Part shown: one piece after another, positions 53,406-63,229 of the stretch
How positions within the stretch are numbered: position 1 is the first letter of the stretch
Layout: each line of letters starts with the position of its first letter
Source: Streptomyces alanosinicus
GTDB taxonomy: Bacteria > Actinomycetota > Actinomycetes > Streptomycetales > Streptomycetaceae
Direction of reading: 5' to 3'
Assembly: GCF_014650595.1 (NCBI RefSeq)
Contig: NZ_BMVG01000001.1
Span: forward strand, 868,001 to 932,000
Length of the DNA: 64,000 nt
The notes under the pieces: model-generated
Told to the model about the DNA's origin: nothing
Seen by the model: only the letters and a program-made list of their open reading frames with translations
Database searches by the model: none
Translations under genes and position numbers: made by a program

Positions 53406-53605
53406 GGCGCGATCTCCCCGGGTGCGGACGCGTCGGCTGTGGTCGCGGGCCGTCGCAGACGCGAACACCCCGCTCGCTCTCGATCGTTGGCAGCGGGGAT
53501 GACCTGCGCGTGAACGCGACGGCAACGCGCACCGCCGATCACCGTACGTGGATCACGCGGTACCGGGTGTGGCCATGGAGTGGATTGCGGGACGCCCAGG
53601 GACAG

Positions 53606-54091
53606 TTACTCCTCGTTCATCTCCCGGGGTAGAGGAGGGGCCTCGGCGGTGAGCCGGCCGTTCGCGGGACGTTCCCGCCACAGACGCAGCGCGGTGTCGA
53701 TGAGTGGCACCCGATTCAGGTCCGGTACGACCGAAAGGTCCTGCCATGCCGCGAAATCGGTGGATCCACCGACTTCGTACCGGAGTTCACCGCCGACGAC
53801 CTTGCCTTCGTAGACGAGCCGCAGGGCATGATGGTCCTTGCGGCGGCCGAGGCGGGGGTTGCCGAGAAGCCGCAGGGAGTCCACGCCGAGCAGACCGGTC
53901 ACCTCGATGCGGTAGCCGGTCTCCTCGGTGACCTCGCGGCGGACGGTGTCGTACGGGTCCTCGCCGTGCTCCATGCCGCCGCCGGGCAGCACCCACTCGG
54001 GGGTTCCGTCCGGGCCGGGCGACCGGGCGAGCAGGAGCTGTCCGTCGCGGACGCACACGGCGTAGGCCGCCACCCTCAACTTCTGTTCCAT
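53606..54091 (-). CDS. Nudix hydrolase
   Basis: A 161-residue Nudix enzyme. The box GGGMEHGEDPYDTVRREVTEETGY is complete (Gx5Ex7REUxEExGU). It opens LRVAAYAVCVRDGQLLLARSPG. It would hydrolyse a nucleoside diphosphate linked to another moiety; the sequence gives no further hint. It is a single gene ten bases before the end of the downstream-oriented flavoprotein gene, on the same strand. Confidence 0.92.
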   Translation of the reverse strand: MEQKLRVAAYAVCVRDGQLLLARSPGPDGTPEWVLPGGGMEHGEDPYDTVRREVTEETGYRIEVTGLLGVDSLRLLGNPRLGRRKDHHALRLVYEGKVVGGELRYEVGGSTDFAAWQDLSVVPDLNRVPLIDTALRLWRERPANGRLTAEAPPLPREMNEE

Positions 54092-54100
54092 CGAACGACG

Positions 54101-55033
54101 TTAACCGCTGGGGTTGGCCGGTGAATACTCCGGTGCGGACCAGCGCAGGGGGAGGGCGGCCGGGGTCCAGCGGGCCTCGGCGAGGGTGAAGCGGACCGTG
54201 CGCCGGCCTTCGGCGGTGACGGTGGTGTGTGCCGCGCCGGTGAGCTGGAGGGTGTCACCGGTGGTCCAGTCGAGCAGGAGCAGTCCGGCCCGGGGGTCGG
54301 TGCGGAGGTTGCCGAGGGTGAGGAACATGGCGTTGCCGGGGTAGTCCGGCCAGGTCAGTTCGGTCGGCGAAGTGACGTGCACGAAGCCGGGGTTGCCGCC
54401 GCGGTGGCTGACGTCGGCTCCGCCGGGGTGGACCGTGGCCAGGAAGAAGGTGTCGGCGGCCCGGATGAAGTCCCTTTCGCGCGGGCCGAGTTCGGCGAGG
54501 AGGCGGTCAGTGCCGGGCGTGCGGTCGCCGACCGTTTCGTACGACTCCCTGCGCTGGATGTATTTGGGGCAGTTGGAGAAGACCTGGTCCGCTTCGACGG
54601 CGAATCCGCGAGGCGCCGGCCGCAGCCGGCCGTTGAGGCGCATACGGCGGCGGGTACGGGGGTCCAGGGCGATGGTGCCCAGGGGCGTGCCGGAGGTGCT
54701 CAGCGCCGTCGCGAGGGGGTCCCGCGCCCCTGGAGGCCGGCTGCCGTTCGGCTCGTTCGGCCACCCGTCGGATTCATGCGCGGCATCAGTGGCGACGGAC
54801 ATCCGCCTCGGGCCCGTGGCCCGGACGAAACCGGGTGTGCCCGTGAGGGCCGAGGTCCAGACCCTCCCCGTCTCCGGGGACGCCGCGCCGACGATCAGCA
54901 GGGGTTGCAGCGCCAGGAAGGCCGCGGCGACCGGCTTGATGTCCTGGCCCAGGGAGCGGCCCACGTGGTCGGCGCGGTCGCGGACGCCCAGCAGTTCCTG
55001 CAGGGCGAGCGAGCCCGCGTGGTAGGTGCCCAT
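54101..55033 (-). CDS. Pyridoxamine 5'-phosphate oxidase-like (FMN split-barrel) protein
   Basis: A 310-residue protein with two split-barrel halves. Segments ADTFFLATVHPGGADVSHRGGNPGFVHV and FLTLGNLRTDPRAGLLLLDWTTGDTLQLTGAA are typical of PNPOx-like flavin-binding proteins of the longer, two-barrel type; an N-terminal half (RDRADHVGRSLGQDIKPVAAAFLALQPLLIVG) has the same pattern. It starts at ATG 55033, two bases from the VOC gene stop, so the two are coupled. The reaction is unknown. Confidence 0.82.
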   Translation of the reverse strand: MGTYHAGSLALQELLGVRDRADHVGRSLGQDIKPVAAAFLALQPLLIVGAASPETGRVWTSALTGTPGFVRATGPRRMSVATDAAHESDGWPNEPNGSRPPGARDPLATALSTSGTPLGTIALDPRTRRRMRLNGRLRPAPRGFAVEADQVFSNCPKYIQRRESYETVGDRTPGTDRLLAELGPRERDFIRAADTFFLATVHPGGADVSHRGGNPGFVHVTSPTELTWPDYPGNAMFLTLGNLRTDPRAGLLLLDWTTGDTLQLTGAAHTTVTAEGRRTVRFTLAEARWTPAALPLRWSAPEYSPANPSG

Positions 55034-55035
55034 GG

Positions 55036-55482
55036 CTAGAAGAAGCCGCAGGTCGGGGCGTCCACGTGGGGGGCCGGGGCGCCGTCGGGGCCGAGGGGGG
55101 CGGAGATCTCCAGGCGGATGCCGTCGGGGTCGTGGAAGAAGATGCCGCCCGACGTCCCGCCCTCGCGGTGGGCGACCACGCCCTCGTGGGCGAAGTCGAA
55201 CCCGGCCGCCCGCAGCGCGGTCTCGTACCGCCGGACCTCCTCGACGGAGTCCACCGTGAAAGCGAGGTGGTGCAGTCCGGGGCGGCCGCTGTCGTACGAC
55301 CCCCGCGCCTGCTGCCAGAGGGTGACGAGCGGGGCTTCGCCGCTCTCGCCCAGCATCGCCCAGCGCTGCTCGTCCTCCTTGCCCTCGGCGAGCACGGTGA
55401 AGCCGAGGAGGTCGCGGTAGAGGGCGAGGGAGCGGTCGAGGTCGGTGACGTTCAGGCCGGTGTGCGCGATGCGCGGAGCCAT
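55036..55482 (-). CDS. VOC-family (glyoxalase/dioxygenase-fold) protein
   Basis: A 148-residue single-chain VOC protein. The first beta-alpha-beta unit is IAHTGLNVTDLDRSLALYRDLLGFTVLAEG; the second is LHHLAFTVDSVEEVRRYETALRAAGF and GIFFHDPDGIRLEISAP, with the metal His and Glu positions present. AAGGAG lies six bases before the ATG. It is coupled to the flavoprotein gene and divergent from a CGNR regulator, which may control the pair. Confidence 0.88.
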   Translation of the reverse strand: MAPRIAHTGLNVTDLDRSLALYRDLLGFTVLAEGKEDEQRWAMLGESGEAPLVTLWQQARGSYDSGRPGLHHLAFTVDSVEEVRRYETALRAAGFDFAHEGVVAHREGGTSGGIFFHDPDGIRLEISAPLGPDGAPAPHVDAPTCGFF

Positions 55483-55594
55483 GGGGTTCTCCTTCTTGAA
55501 TCATCTAACCTTCATCATGAGATTAAGGGGTTATAGACGGGGAAGTCAACCGGTGACGTACTCTTGAACGGTTAGCCAGAGAAGGAGCGCCCCC

Positions 55595-56137
55595 ATGCCC
55601 CCCGCCCCCGATCCCCGCCCGCTCACCGGTGAGCCGCTCGCGCTCGATCTGCTCAACACCCGGTGGAACCGGGACGGCGTCACCCAGGACCTGCTCGCCG
55701 ACACCGACGGGCTGGCGGTGTGGCTCGCGGGCAACGGGCTGGCCGGCACCCACCCGGCCGACGCACAGGTGCTGCGCCATCTGCACGAGGCCCGCGAGGC
55801 GCTCACGGCCGCGGTGAACGGGCCACCGCGCGCGGCGGCGCCGCTCGTGGACGCCGTCCTGGCGCACGGGCGGATCCGGGCCCGGCTGACCGCCGACGGT
55901 CCCGCCGAGGAGGCGGAGTTCGCCGACCCGGCCTGGGGGCCGGCCTGGCTGGCCGCCCGCGACTATCTGCACCTGCTCGACCGGGCCCCGGACCGGATCC
56001 GCGGCTGCGCGGGCGGCGGCTGCATCCTGCATTTCTTCGACACGTCCCGGAACGGCACCCGCCGCTGGTGCTCGATGGCCGCGTGCGGCAACCGGGCGAA
56101 GGCGTCACGGCATTACGCGCGCTCCAAGGAGAGCTGA
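55595..56137 (+). CDS. CGNR zinc-finger transcriptional regulator (ABATE domain)
   Basis: A 180-residue regulator. The N-terminal ABATE domain begins GEPLALDLLNTRWNRDGVTQDLL; the C-terminal zinc finger reads CAGGGCILHFFDTSRNGTRRWCSMAACGNRAKASRHYAR, with the CGNR tetrad. GAAGGAG precedes the ATG. It is divergent from the VOC/flavoprotein pair, a usual arrangement for these regulators and their targets; the 112-base spacer is the presumed operator region. Confidence 0.9.
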   Translation: MPPAPDPRPLTGEPLALDLLNTRWNRDGVTQDLLADTDGLAVWLAGNGLAGTHPADAQVLRHLHEAREALTAAVNGPPRAAAPLVDAVLAHGRIRARLTADGPAEEAEFADPAWGPAWLAARDYLHLLDRAPDRIRGCAGGGCILHFFDTSRNGTRRWCSMAACGNRAKASRHYARSKES

Positions 56138-56361
56138 CCTCATCCGGTTCGAGGCGTACGTCACACCGCCGTGTGGCCGGGGTCCGCACGGGCAGGGGCG
56201 GGACAGCACAGCTTGCGGCGCGGGGCCTTCGCCGAGGGAATTCCTCCAGCTCAGCGGGGTGAACGGCGGAGGCGTGGAACCGTCGGACGGGGGAAGTCTG
56301 TCCCATTCCTCGGGCACGCCGGGCAAAGAATTGGACAGGTGGACCGGGGTCGGCCGCATGA

Positions 56362-57450
<1,089 letters not shown>

Positions 57451-57568
57451 GCCACCGCACGCACAAAGGCGTACCGGGAACGGCTGTGACCGATGAGTTT
57501 CCCTGGTGTCGTAGGTCTGCACAGACGTATGACAGACACTCATCGGACACTCGCTCAGGGAGTTCCCC

Positions 57569-58330
57569 ATGCTGCTCACCGACAGGACCGCGATCGTGTA
57601 CGGCGCCGGCGGCTCGATCGGCGGCGCCGTGGCCCGCGCCTTCGCCCGTGAGGGCGCCCGGGTGCACCTCGTGGGCCGTACCCGGCAGACGCTGGACACC
57701 GTGGCGAAGGACATCACCGCGGCCGGCGGACACGCCGAGACGGCTGTCGTGGACGCACTGGACGAGGCGGCGGTGGAGGAGCACGCGGACCGGGTCTGCA
57801 CGATCGACGTCTCCTTCAACCTGGTGAGCCGGGGCGACGTACAGGGCGCCCCGCTGACACAGATGTCCGCCGACGACTTCCTGCGCCCCGTCCTCGACGG
57901 CACGCGCGCCAACTTCCTCACCGCCCGCGCCGCCGCCCGCCGCATGGCCGAACGCGGCTCGGGTGTGATCCTCACCCTCAACAGCGGCTCCGCGCACGGT
58001 AGTCCGATGATGGGCGGCACCGGCCCGGCCGACGCGGCCACCGACGCCCTGGTGCGCAACCTCGCCATGGAGCTGGGCCCGCGCGGGGTGCGCGTGGTGG
58101 GCCTGTGGGCGGCGGGCGTCCCGGAGACCCTGTCCGAGGACAAGCTCCGCGCCGTCGACCCGAACGTGAACATCGCGGGCATCCTCGACCACCTGGCCGG
58201 CCTGCGCATGACCCGCCGCAACCCCACCCTCGCCGAGATCACCGCCACGGCCGTCTTCCTCGCCTCCGACCACGCGGCAGGCATCACCGGCACGTTCGTC
58301 AATGTGACCGGGGGGATGTTCCCGGGCTGA
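57569..58330 (+). CDS. SDR-like protein without the Tyr-x3-Lys pair
   Basis: A 253-residue Rossmann protein: IVYGAGGSIGGAVARAFAREGARVHLVGR for nucleotide binding and the SDR C-terminus ATAVFLASDHAAGITGTFVNVTGGMFPG. The catalytic region reads LNSGSAHGSPMMGGTGPADAATDALVRNLAMELGPRGVRVVG: the Ser is present, but where Y-x-x-x-K is expected there is G-P-A-D-A-A-T-D. It may be a non-catalytic or divergent SDR. The GGGAG site lies five bases before the ATG. Confidence 0.85.
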   Translation: MLLTDRTAIVYGAGGSIGGAVARAFAREGARVHLVGRTRQTLDTVAKDITAAGGHAETAVVDALDEAAVEEHADRVCTIDVSFNLVSRGDVQGAPLTQMSADDFLRPVLDGTRANFLTARAAARRMAERGSGVILTLNSGSAHGSPMMGGTGPADAATDALVRNLAMELGPRGVRVVGLWAAGVPETLSEDKLRAVDPNVNIAGILDHLAGLRMTRRNPTLAEITATAVFLASDHAAGITGTFVNVTGGMFPG

Positions 58331-58345
58331 CCAACAGGCATGGCA

Positions 58346-58375
58346 AGGGCGCCCGGTACCACGTCCGGGCGCCCT
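58346..58375. terminator. Terminator between the SDR-like gene and pepN copy 2
   Basis: AGGGCGCCCGG (58346-58356) pairs with CCGGGCGCCCT (58365-58375), eight-base loop, between convergent genes. Confidence 0.85.
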
Positions 58376-58386
58376 GATCGGTGTGC

Positions 58387-60963
58387 CTACTCGCCGGCCG
58401 CCGCGTCCGCCGCCTGAGCCTTCAGCGCCCGCTCGACGCCCGCGCGGGATTCCGAGACGAGGCGGCGCAGGGCCGCGTTCGGGTCGGCCGAGGACAGCCA
58501 GGTGTCCGTCTTGGTCAGGGTCTCCTCGCAGACCTGGACCGTCGGGTACAGGCCGATCGCGATCTGCTGGGCGATCTCGTGCGAACGGGAGTCCCAGACA
58601 CCCTTGAGGACCTCGAAGTACGTGTCCGTGTACGCCGCCAGCAGCTCACGCTGGTCGGTCTGCACGAAGCCGCCGATCACGGCCTCCTGCACGGCGTTCG
58701 GCAGCTTGTCGGAGTCGACGACCGAGGCCCAGGCCTCCGCCTTCGCCTCCGGCGTCGGGCGGGCGGCGCGGGCCGTCGCCGCGTGGCGTTCGCCGGCCGC
58801 GGTCTTGTCCCGCTCGTACTCCGCCGCGATCTCCGCCTCGTCGAAGCGGCCGACCGCCGCCAGCCGCTCCACGAACGTCCAGCGCAGCTCGGTGTCCACG
58901 GCCAGGCCCTCGATGGTGTGGGTGCCCTCCAGCAGGCTCTCCAGCAGGTCCAGCTGCTCCGGGGTGCGGGCCGTCGCCGCGAAGGCACGGGCCCAGGCCA
59001 GCTGGTGGTCGCTCGCCGGCTCGGCCGCACGCAGATGCGCCAGCGTGGCGTCGGTCCAGCGGGTCAGCAGGGACTCGCGGGCGGCCGGGGCGGCGTACAG
59101 GTCGATGGCGAGCTTGACCTGGCGGTGCAGCGACTGCACGACGCCGATGTCGGACTCCTTGCCAATGCCCGACAGGACCAGGGAGAGGTAGTCGCGGGCG
59201 GCCAGTTCGGCGTCCCGCGTCATGTCCCAGGCCGACGCCCAGCACAGGGCGCGCGGCAGGGAGGCGCCGAAGTCGCCGAGGTGCTCGGTGACGAACGCCA
59301 GCGACGGCTCGTCCAGGCGGACCTTCGCGTACGACAGGTCGTCGTCGTTCAGCAGGATCACCGCCGGGCGCCGCTTGCCCGCCAGCTGAGGTACGACCGT
59401 CAGCTCGCCGTCGACGTCGAGCTCGACGCGCTCGGTGCGCACCAGCTTGCCGCTCGCGGCGTCGAGGTCGTAGAAGCCGATCGCGATGCGGTGCGGGCGC
59501 AGCACCGGCTCGCCCTTGGCGCCGGCGGGCAGCGCCGGGGCCTCCTGGCGGACGGCGAAGGAGGTGATCGAGCCATCGGCGTCCGTCGCGACCTCGGGGC
59601 GCAGGATGTTGATGCCCGCCGTCTCCAGCCACTTCTTCGACCAGGTCTTCAGGTCGCGCCCGGAGGTCTCCTCCAGCGCGCCGAGCAGGTCGGACAGGCG
59701 CGTGTTGCCGAACGCGTGCCGCTTGAAGTACGCCTGCACGCCCTTGAAGAACTCGTCCTCGCCGACGTACGCGACGAGCTGCTTCAGCACGCTCGCGCCC
59801 TTGGCGTACGTGATGCCGTCGAAGTTGACGAGCACGTCGTCCAGGTCGCGGATGTCCGCCATGATCGGGTGCGTGGACGGCAGCTGGTCCTGCCGGTACG
59901 CCCAGGTCTTCATGGAGTTCGCGAACGTGGTCCACGAGTGCGGCCAGCGCGAGCCGGGGGCGGCGGCCTGGCAGGCGATGGAGGTGTAGGTGGCGAACGA
60001 CTCGTTCAGCCACAGGTCGTTCCACCACTCCATGGTGACCAGGTCGCCGAACCACATGTGGGCCAGCTCGTGCAGGATCGTCTCGGCCCGCACCTCGTAC
60101 GCCGCGTCGGTCACCTTGGACCGGAAGACGTACTGGTCGCGGATGGTGACGGCGCCCGCGTTCTCCATCGCGCCCGCGTTGAACTCGGGCACGAACAGCT
60201 GGTCGTACTTCGCGAACGGGTAGGCGTAGTCGAACTTCTCCTGGAACCAGTCGAAGCCCTGCCGGGTGACCTCGAAGATCGCGTCCGAGTCCAGGAACTC
60301 GGCGAGCGACGGACGGCAGTAGATGCCCAGCGGCACACTCTGCCCGTCCTTCTCGTACACGCTGTGCACCGAGTGGTACGGACCGACGATCAGCGCCGTG
60401 ATGTACGACGAGATGCGCGGGGTCGGCTCGAAGGCCCAGACGCTGTCCTTGGGCTCGGGCGTCGGCGAGTTCGAGATGACGGTCCAGCCCTCGGGCGCCG
60501 TCACGGTGAACTGGAAGGTCGCCTTCAGGTCCGGCTGCTCGAACGAGGCGAAGACCCGGCGGGCGTCCGGCACCTCGAACTGGGTGTAGAGGTACGCCTG
60601 CTCGTCGACCGGGTCGACAAAGCGGTGCAGGCCCTCGCCGGTGTTGGTGTACGCGCAGTCCGCGACCACGCGCAGCACGTTCCGGCCCTCCAGCAGCCCC
60701 GGCAGCGCGATCCGCGAGTCCTCGAAGACCTCGGCGGGGTCGAGCGCGTCGCCGTTCAGGGTCACCTCGTGGACGGTGGGCGCCACCAGGTCGATGAAGG
60801 ACGCGGATCCGCCGCGGGCGACGTCGAAGCGCACCGTGGTCACGGACCGGTAGGTGCCGCCGTCCTGCGCGCCGGAGAGGTCGAGGTCGATCTCGTACGA
60901 GTCAACGGTGAGCAGCTCGGCCCGCGCTTGCGCCTCTTCGCGAGTCAGGTTTGTGCCAGGCAC
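58387..60963 (-). CDS. pepN: Aminopeptidase N (M1 family), copy 2
   Basis: An 858-residue M1 metallopeptidase. GAMENAGAVTIRDQ and HELAHMWFGDLVTMEWWNDLWLNESFATY provide the peptide-binding and zinc motifs; the usual C-terminal helical domain follows. The GTG at 60963 (VPGTNLTREEAQAR) lies after GAGGAG. It closely resembles the 45182 copy in layout but carries the more usual family motifs (GAMENAG, NESFATY), so this may be the ancestral housekeeping copy. Confidence 0.95.
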   Translation of the reverse strand: MPGTNLTREEAQARAELLTVDSYEIDLDLSGAQDGGTYRSVTTVRFDVARGGSASFIDLVAPTVHEVTLNGDALDPAEVFEDSRIALPGLLEGRNVLRVVADCAYTNTGEGLHRFVDPVDEQAYLYTQFEVPDARRVFASFEQPDLKATFQFTVTAPEGWTVISNSPTPEPKDSVWAFEPTPRISSYITALIVGPYHSVHSVYEKDGQSVPLGIYCRPSLAEFLDSDAIFEVTRQGFDWFQEKFDYAYPFAKYDQLFVPEFNAGAMENAGAVTIRDQYVFRSKVTDAAYEVRAETILHELAHMWFGDLVTMEWWNDLWLNESFATYTSIACQAAAPGSRWPHSWTTFANSMKTWAYRQDQLPSTHPIMADIRDLDDVLVNFDGITYAKGASVLKQLVAYVGEDEFFKGVQAYFKRHAFGNTRLSDLLGALEETSGRDLKTWSKKWLETAGINILRPEVATDADGSITSFAVRQEAPALPAGAKGEPVLRPHRIAIGFYDLDAASGKLVRTERVELDVDGELTVVPQLAGKRRPAVILLNDDDLSYAKVRLDEPSLAFVTEHLGDFGASLPRALCWASAWDMTRDAELAARDYLSLVLSGIGKESDIGVVQSLHRQVKLAIDLYAAPAARESLLTRWTDATLAHLRAAEPASDHQLAWARAFAATARTPEQLDLLESLLEGTHTIEGLAVDTELRWTFVERLAAVGRFDEAEIAAEYERDKTAAGERHAATARAARPTPEAKAEAWASVVDSDKLPNAVQEAVIGGFVQTDQRELLAAYTDTYFEVLKGVWDSRSHEIAQQIAIGLYPTVQVCEETLTKTDTWLSSADPNAALRRLVSESRAGVERALKAQAADAAAGE

Positions 60964-61075
60964 GCGGTCATCTCCTCGTTATGTGTGGGTTGCGCCATCC
61001 TTCCATGGGATCCACAGGGAGCGCGATGTCCGGTTCCCGCCGGTGAGCGCGGCGCCGGAAGCGGACCCTGGACGC

Positions 61076-61567
61076 ATGACGACGACATACACCACACACA
61101 CGTACCCGGCGCGTCCGATCCCCCCGGAAACCCTGACCGCCCTGCGGACCACCGACGACGCGGGCCGCCCCATGACCTCCTTCACCGACGAGGAGGGCGG
61201 CGCCCCGCTGCGCTGCTGCCTGCGCCGCAGCGCGCCGGGCGAGCGGATCGCCCTGGTCGCGTACGCGCCGCTGCGCCGCTGGGCGGCCGAGACGGGCGCC
61301 GCCCCCGGCGCGTACGACGAGCAGGGCCCGGTCTTCATCCACGCCGCCCCCTGCCCGGGCCCGGCCGACCCCGCCGCCCTGCCCTTCACCGACGCCCACC
61401 GCGTCCTGCGCCGCTACTGCGCCGACGGCCGCATCCTGGGCGGCCGCCTGGTCGACACCGACTTCCCGTCCGCCCTCGCCGAGGCCTTCACGGACCCGGA
61501 GGTGGCGGTGGTGCAGGTGCGGGCGGTGGAGTACGGGTGCTTCTTGTACGAGGTGCGGCGGGCCTAG
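61076..61567 (+). CDS. DUF1203-family protein
   Basis: A 163-residue cytoplasmic protein. GGAPLRCCLRRSAPGERIALVAYAPLRRW and the middle GPVFIHAAPCPGP, together with the C-terminal VQVRAVEYGCFLYEVRRA, are typical of the DUF1203 family of unknown function. The ATG at 61076 starts MTTTYTTHTYPARPIPPETL. Divergent from pepN copy 2 with a 112-base spacer. Confidence 0.85.
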   Translation: MTTTYTTHTYPARPIPPETLTALRTTDDAGRPMTSFTDEEGGAPLRCCLRRSAPGERIALVAYAPLRRWAAETGAAPGAYDEQGPVFIHAAPCPGPADPAALPFTDAHRVLRRYCADGRILGGRLVDTDFPSALAEAFTDPEVAVVQVRAVEYGCFLYEVRRA

Positions 61568-61592
61568 TTCCTGGTTGTGGGACCCGTCGGGC

Positions 61593-62459
61593 CTACGGCC
61601 GTGGCGTCGGCCGGCGCCGGTAGCCGGTGGCCAGCACGGAGACGGTGACCCGGTCCGGCAGCCGGTCGCCGCGGGCCAGGTCGTCGGGGTCCGCATGGCG
61701 GGCGCTCGGTGTCATCCCGACCAGGTCGGACAGCTCCGGCCCGGTGAGGGAGAGACGGTACTCGACCCGTTCGGTCTCGGCGGCCTCGAAGTAGGGGTCC
61801 AGGGCCTGGTGCAGCCGGTGTTCCTTCGCCGGGTCGACCGTGACCATCGAGGGCACCCGGCCACGCAGCTCGGCGAGGTGCCGCGCCGTGGGACGTACGA
61901 CGACCAGCCGGCCGGCGGGGCGCAGTATCCGGTGGAACTCGGCCGGATTGCGCGGGGCGAACACGTCCAGGACGACATCGGCCGCCCCGTCGGCGAGCGG
62001 GAAGGGCCGGAAGACGTCCCAGCTCGCCGCGGCGGCCCGGCCGTGGACCCGGGCCGCCGAGCGCAGGGCGCGCACCGAGGTGTCCAGTCCCAGACCGCGG
62101 GCGCCGGGCACCCGGTCGAGGACACCGGCCAGGTAGTAGCCGGTACCGCACCCCGCGTCCACGACCGTGCCCCGGCCCGGCAGCGCGACGGCGGCGAGGC
62201 CGGCCACCGCCCGGCGCACGGGGCCGTAGCCGCCGGTGGCCAGGAACCGGTCCCGGGACCGCGCCATGGCCGCGTCGTCGCCGCTGGTGGCACGGGTGCC
62301 GGTCAGGAGGCCGGCATAGCCGTGCCGGGCCAGGTCGAAGGTGTGACCGGCCCGGCAGCGCAGCGCACCGCGGTCGGGGCGCAGCCGGGGCACGCGGCAT
62401 GTGGGGCAGCGCAGCAGATCGAGGAAGGGCGCGAGGGCAGGGGGATACGACGTGGGCAT
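61593..62459 (-). CDS. 23S rRNA (guanine-N1)-methyltransferase, RlmA(II)/TlrB-type
   Basis: A 288-residue protein with an N-terminal zinc-binding module (LRCPTCRVPRLRPDRGALRCRAGHTFD: Cys-x2-Cys...Cys-x3-His) and a Rossmann methyltransferase domain (VVDAGCGTGYYLAGVL, then DVVLDVFAPRNPAEFHRILRPAGRLVVV). This is the layout of RlmA; in Streptomyces the RlmA(II) type methylates G748 and, as TlrB, contributes to macrolide resistance. The ATG at 62459 follows AGGAG by six bases. A 190-base leader with a hairpin and a short frame suggests inducible expression. Confidence 0.87.
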   Translation of the reverse strand: MPTSYPPALAPFLDLLRCPTCRVPRLRPDRGALRCRAGHTFDLARHGYAGLLTGTRATSGDDAAMARSRDRFLATGGYGPVRRAVAGLAAVALPGRGTVVDAGCGTGYYLAGVLDRVPGARGLGLDTSVRALRSAARVHGRAAAASWDVFRPFPLADGAADVVLDVFAPRNPAEFHRILRPAGRLVVVRPTARHLAELRGRVPSMVTVDPAKEHRLHQALDPYFEAAETERVEYRLSLTGPELSDLVGMTPSARHADPDDLARGDRLPDRVTVSVLATGYRRRPTPRP

Positions 62460-62569
62460 GGGGCACTCCTGGCGGGGCGAGGGAAGGGAACCGTGCCTGC
62501 GTGCGCGCGGGACGATCCACACGCCGGACGATCCACGCGCGGGATGTGTCACACGACAGGCACACGGAG

Positions 62570-62597
62570 GAGGGCGACACCGTCGGGTGTCGCCCTC
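62570..62597 (-). terminator. Attenuator-like hairpin upstream of the rRNA methyltransferase
   Basis: GAGGGCGACACC (62570-62581) pairs with GGTGTCGCCCTC (62586-62597) around a four-base loop. It lies 12 bases after the short leader frame on the minus strand and about 110 bases before the methyltransferase start. Confidence 0.65.
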
Positions 62598-62609
62598 ACT
62601 GCCTTCCGG

Positions 62610-62648
62610 TCAGAGGAAGCAGTGGTGCGGAGTGCTCAGGAAACCCAT
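62610..62648 (-). CDS. 12-residue leader peptide of the rRNA methyltransferase gene
   Basis: On the minus strand ATG 62648 to TGA 62612-62610 encodes MGFLSTPHHCFL. A -10-like TAGACT (62660-62655) lies six bases before the ATG, so the message would be leaderless. The frame is followed by a strong hairpin and then rlmA. This is the arrangement of ribosome-stalling resistance leaders: a slowed ribosome on the leader could prevent hairpin formation. Confidence 0.5.
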   Translation of the reverse strand: MGFLSTPHHCFL

Positions 62649-62652
62649 GGGG

Positions 62653-63081
62653 TCAGTCTAGGAACTGCGGCCGAACGTTCCGAATCCATTCAGGCACCGG
62701 ACCGCTCTTGAACTCCGCCCACACAGTCTTCCCCGGGTTGTGGACCACAACGCCGAAGTCATCAGCGAAGGCTGTCACCAGGAGAAGCCCCCTACCCCGG
62801 CACCCATCGGCCCCTTGCTGCACGACGTGTGGATGTCCGCCCCCGCTGTCGCGCACCTCGACGCGGATCAGGGGGCCGTCGGCGACAAGCATCAGGCAGA
62901 ACTCACGGCCTGGAGGAACACCGTGCAGCACGGCGTTCGTGGCTAACTCCGAGACGCAGAGCCTCACATCGTCGTACCGATCGAGGCGGTCCCACTCCGT
63001 GAGCGCTTCGAGAGCGAATGCGCGGGCGGCTGCTACGGATCTGTGCGTACGAGGGAATCGTCTTTGCCGTGACTGAGACAT
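62653..63081 (-). CDS. RsbW-like anti-sigma/ATP-binding protein (HATPase)
   Basis: A 142-residue GHKL-type ATP-binding protein. The N box is RLCVSELATNAVLHG, followed by VEVRDSGGGHP (G1 box) and GRGLLLVTAFADDFGVV (G2 box). Stand-alone proteins of this kind are abundant in Streptomyces and act as anti-sigma factor kinases or as partners of bld/whi regulators. GGGG lies six bases before the ATG at 63081. It is divergent from the UTRA gene. Its 3' end overlaps the presumed -10 of the rlmA leader. Confidence 0.85.
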   Translation of the reverse strand: MSQSRQRRFPRTHRSVAAARAFALEALTEWDRLDRYDDVRLCVSELATNAVLHGVPPGREFCLMLVADGPLIRVEVRDSGGGHPHVVQQGADGCRGRGLLLVTAFADDFGVVVHNPGKTVWAEFKSGPVPEWIRNVRPQFLD

Positions 63082-63229
63082 AGTGCACCCCGCCTTGCTC
63101 CGAGTTGAGCGATCGACCAGCACCATACCAGCTTTCACGAAAAGCAGAGAGGTATGCTCAGGGGGGCAAGTGAGGCGAGTCGCTTACCGTGTAGAGCGGC
63201 GAGATCGGCAACCGACACAGGAGGACACC

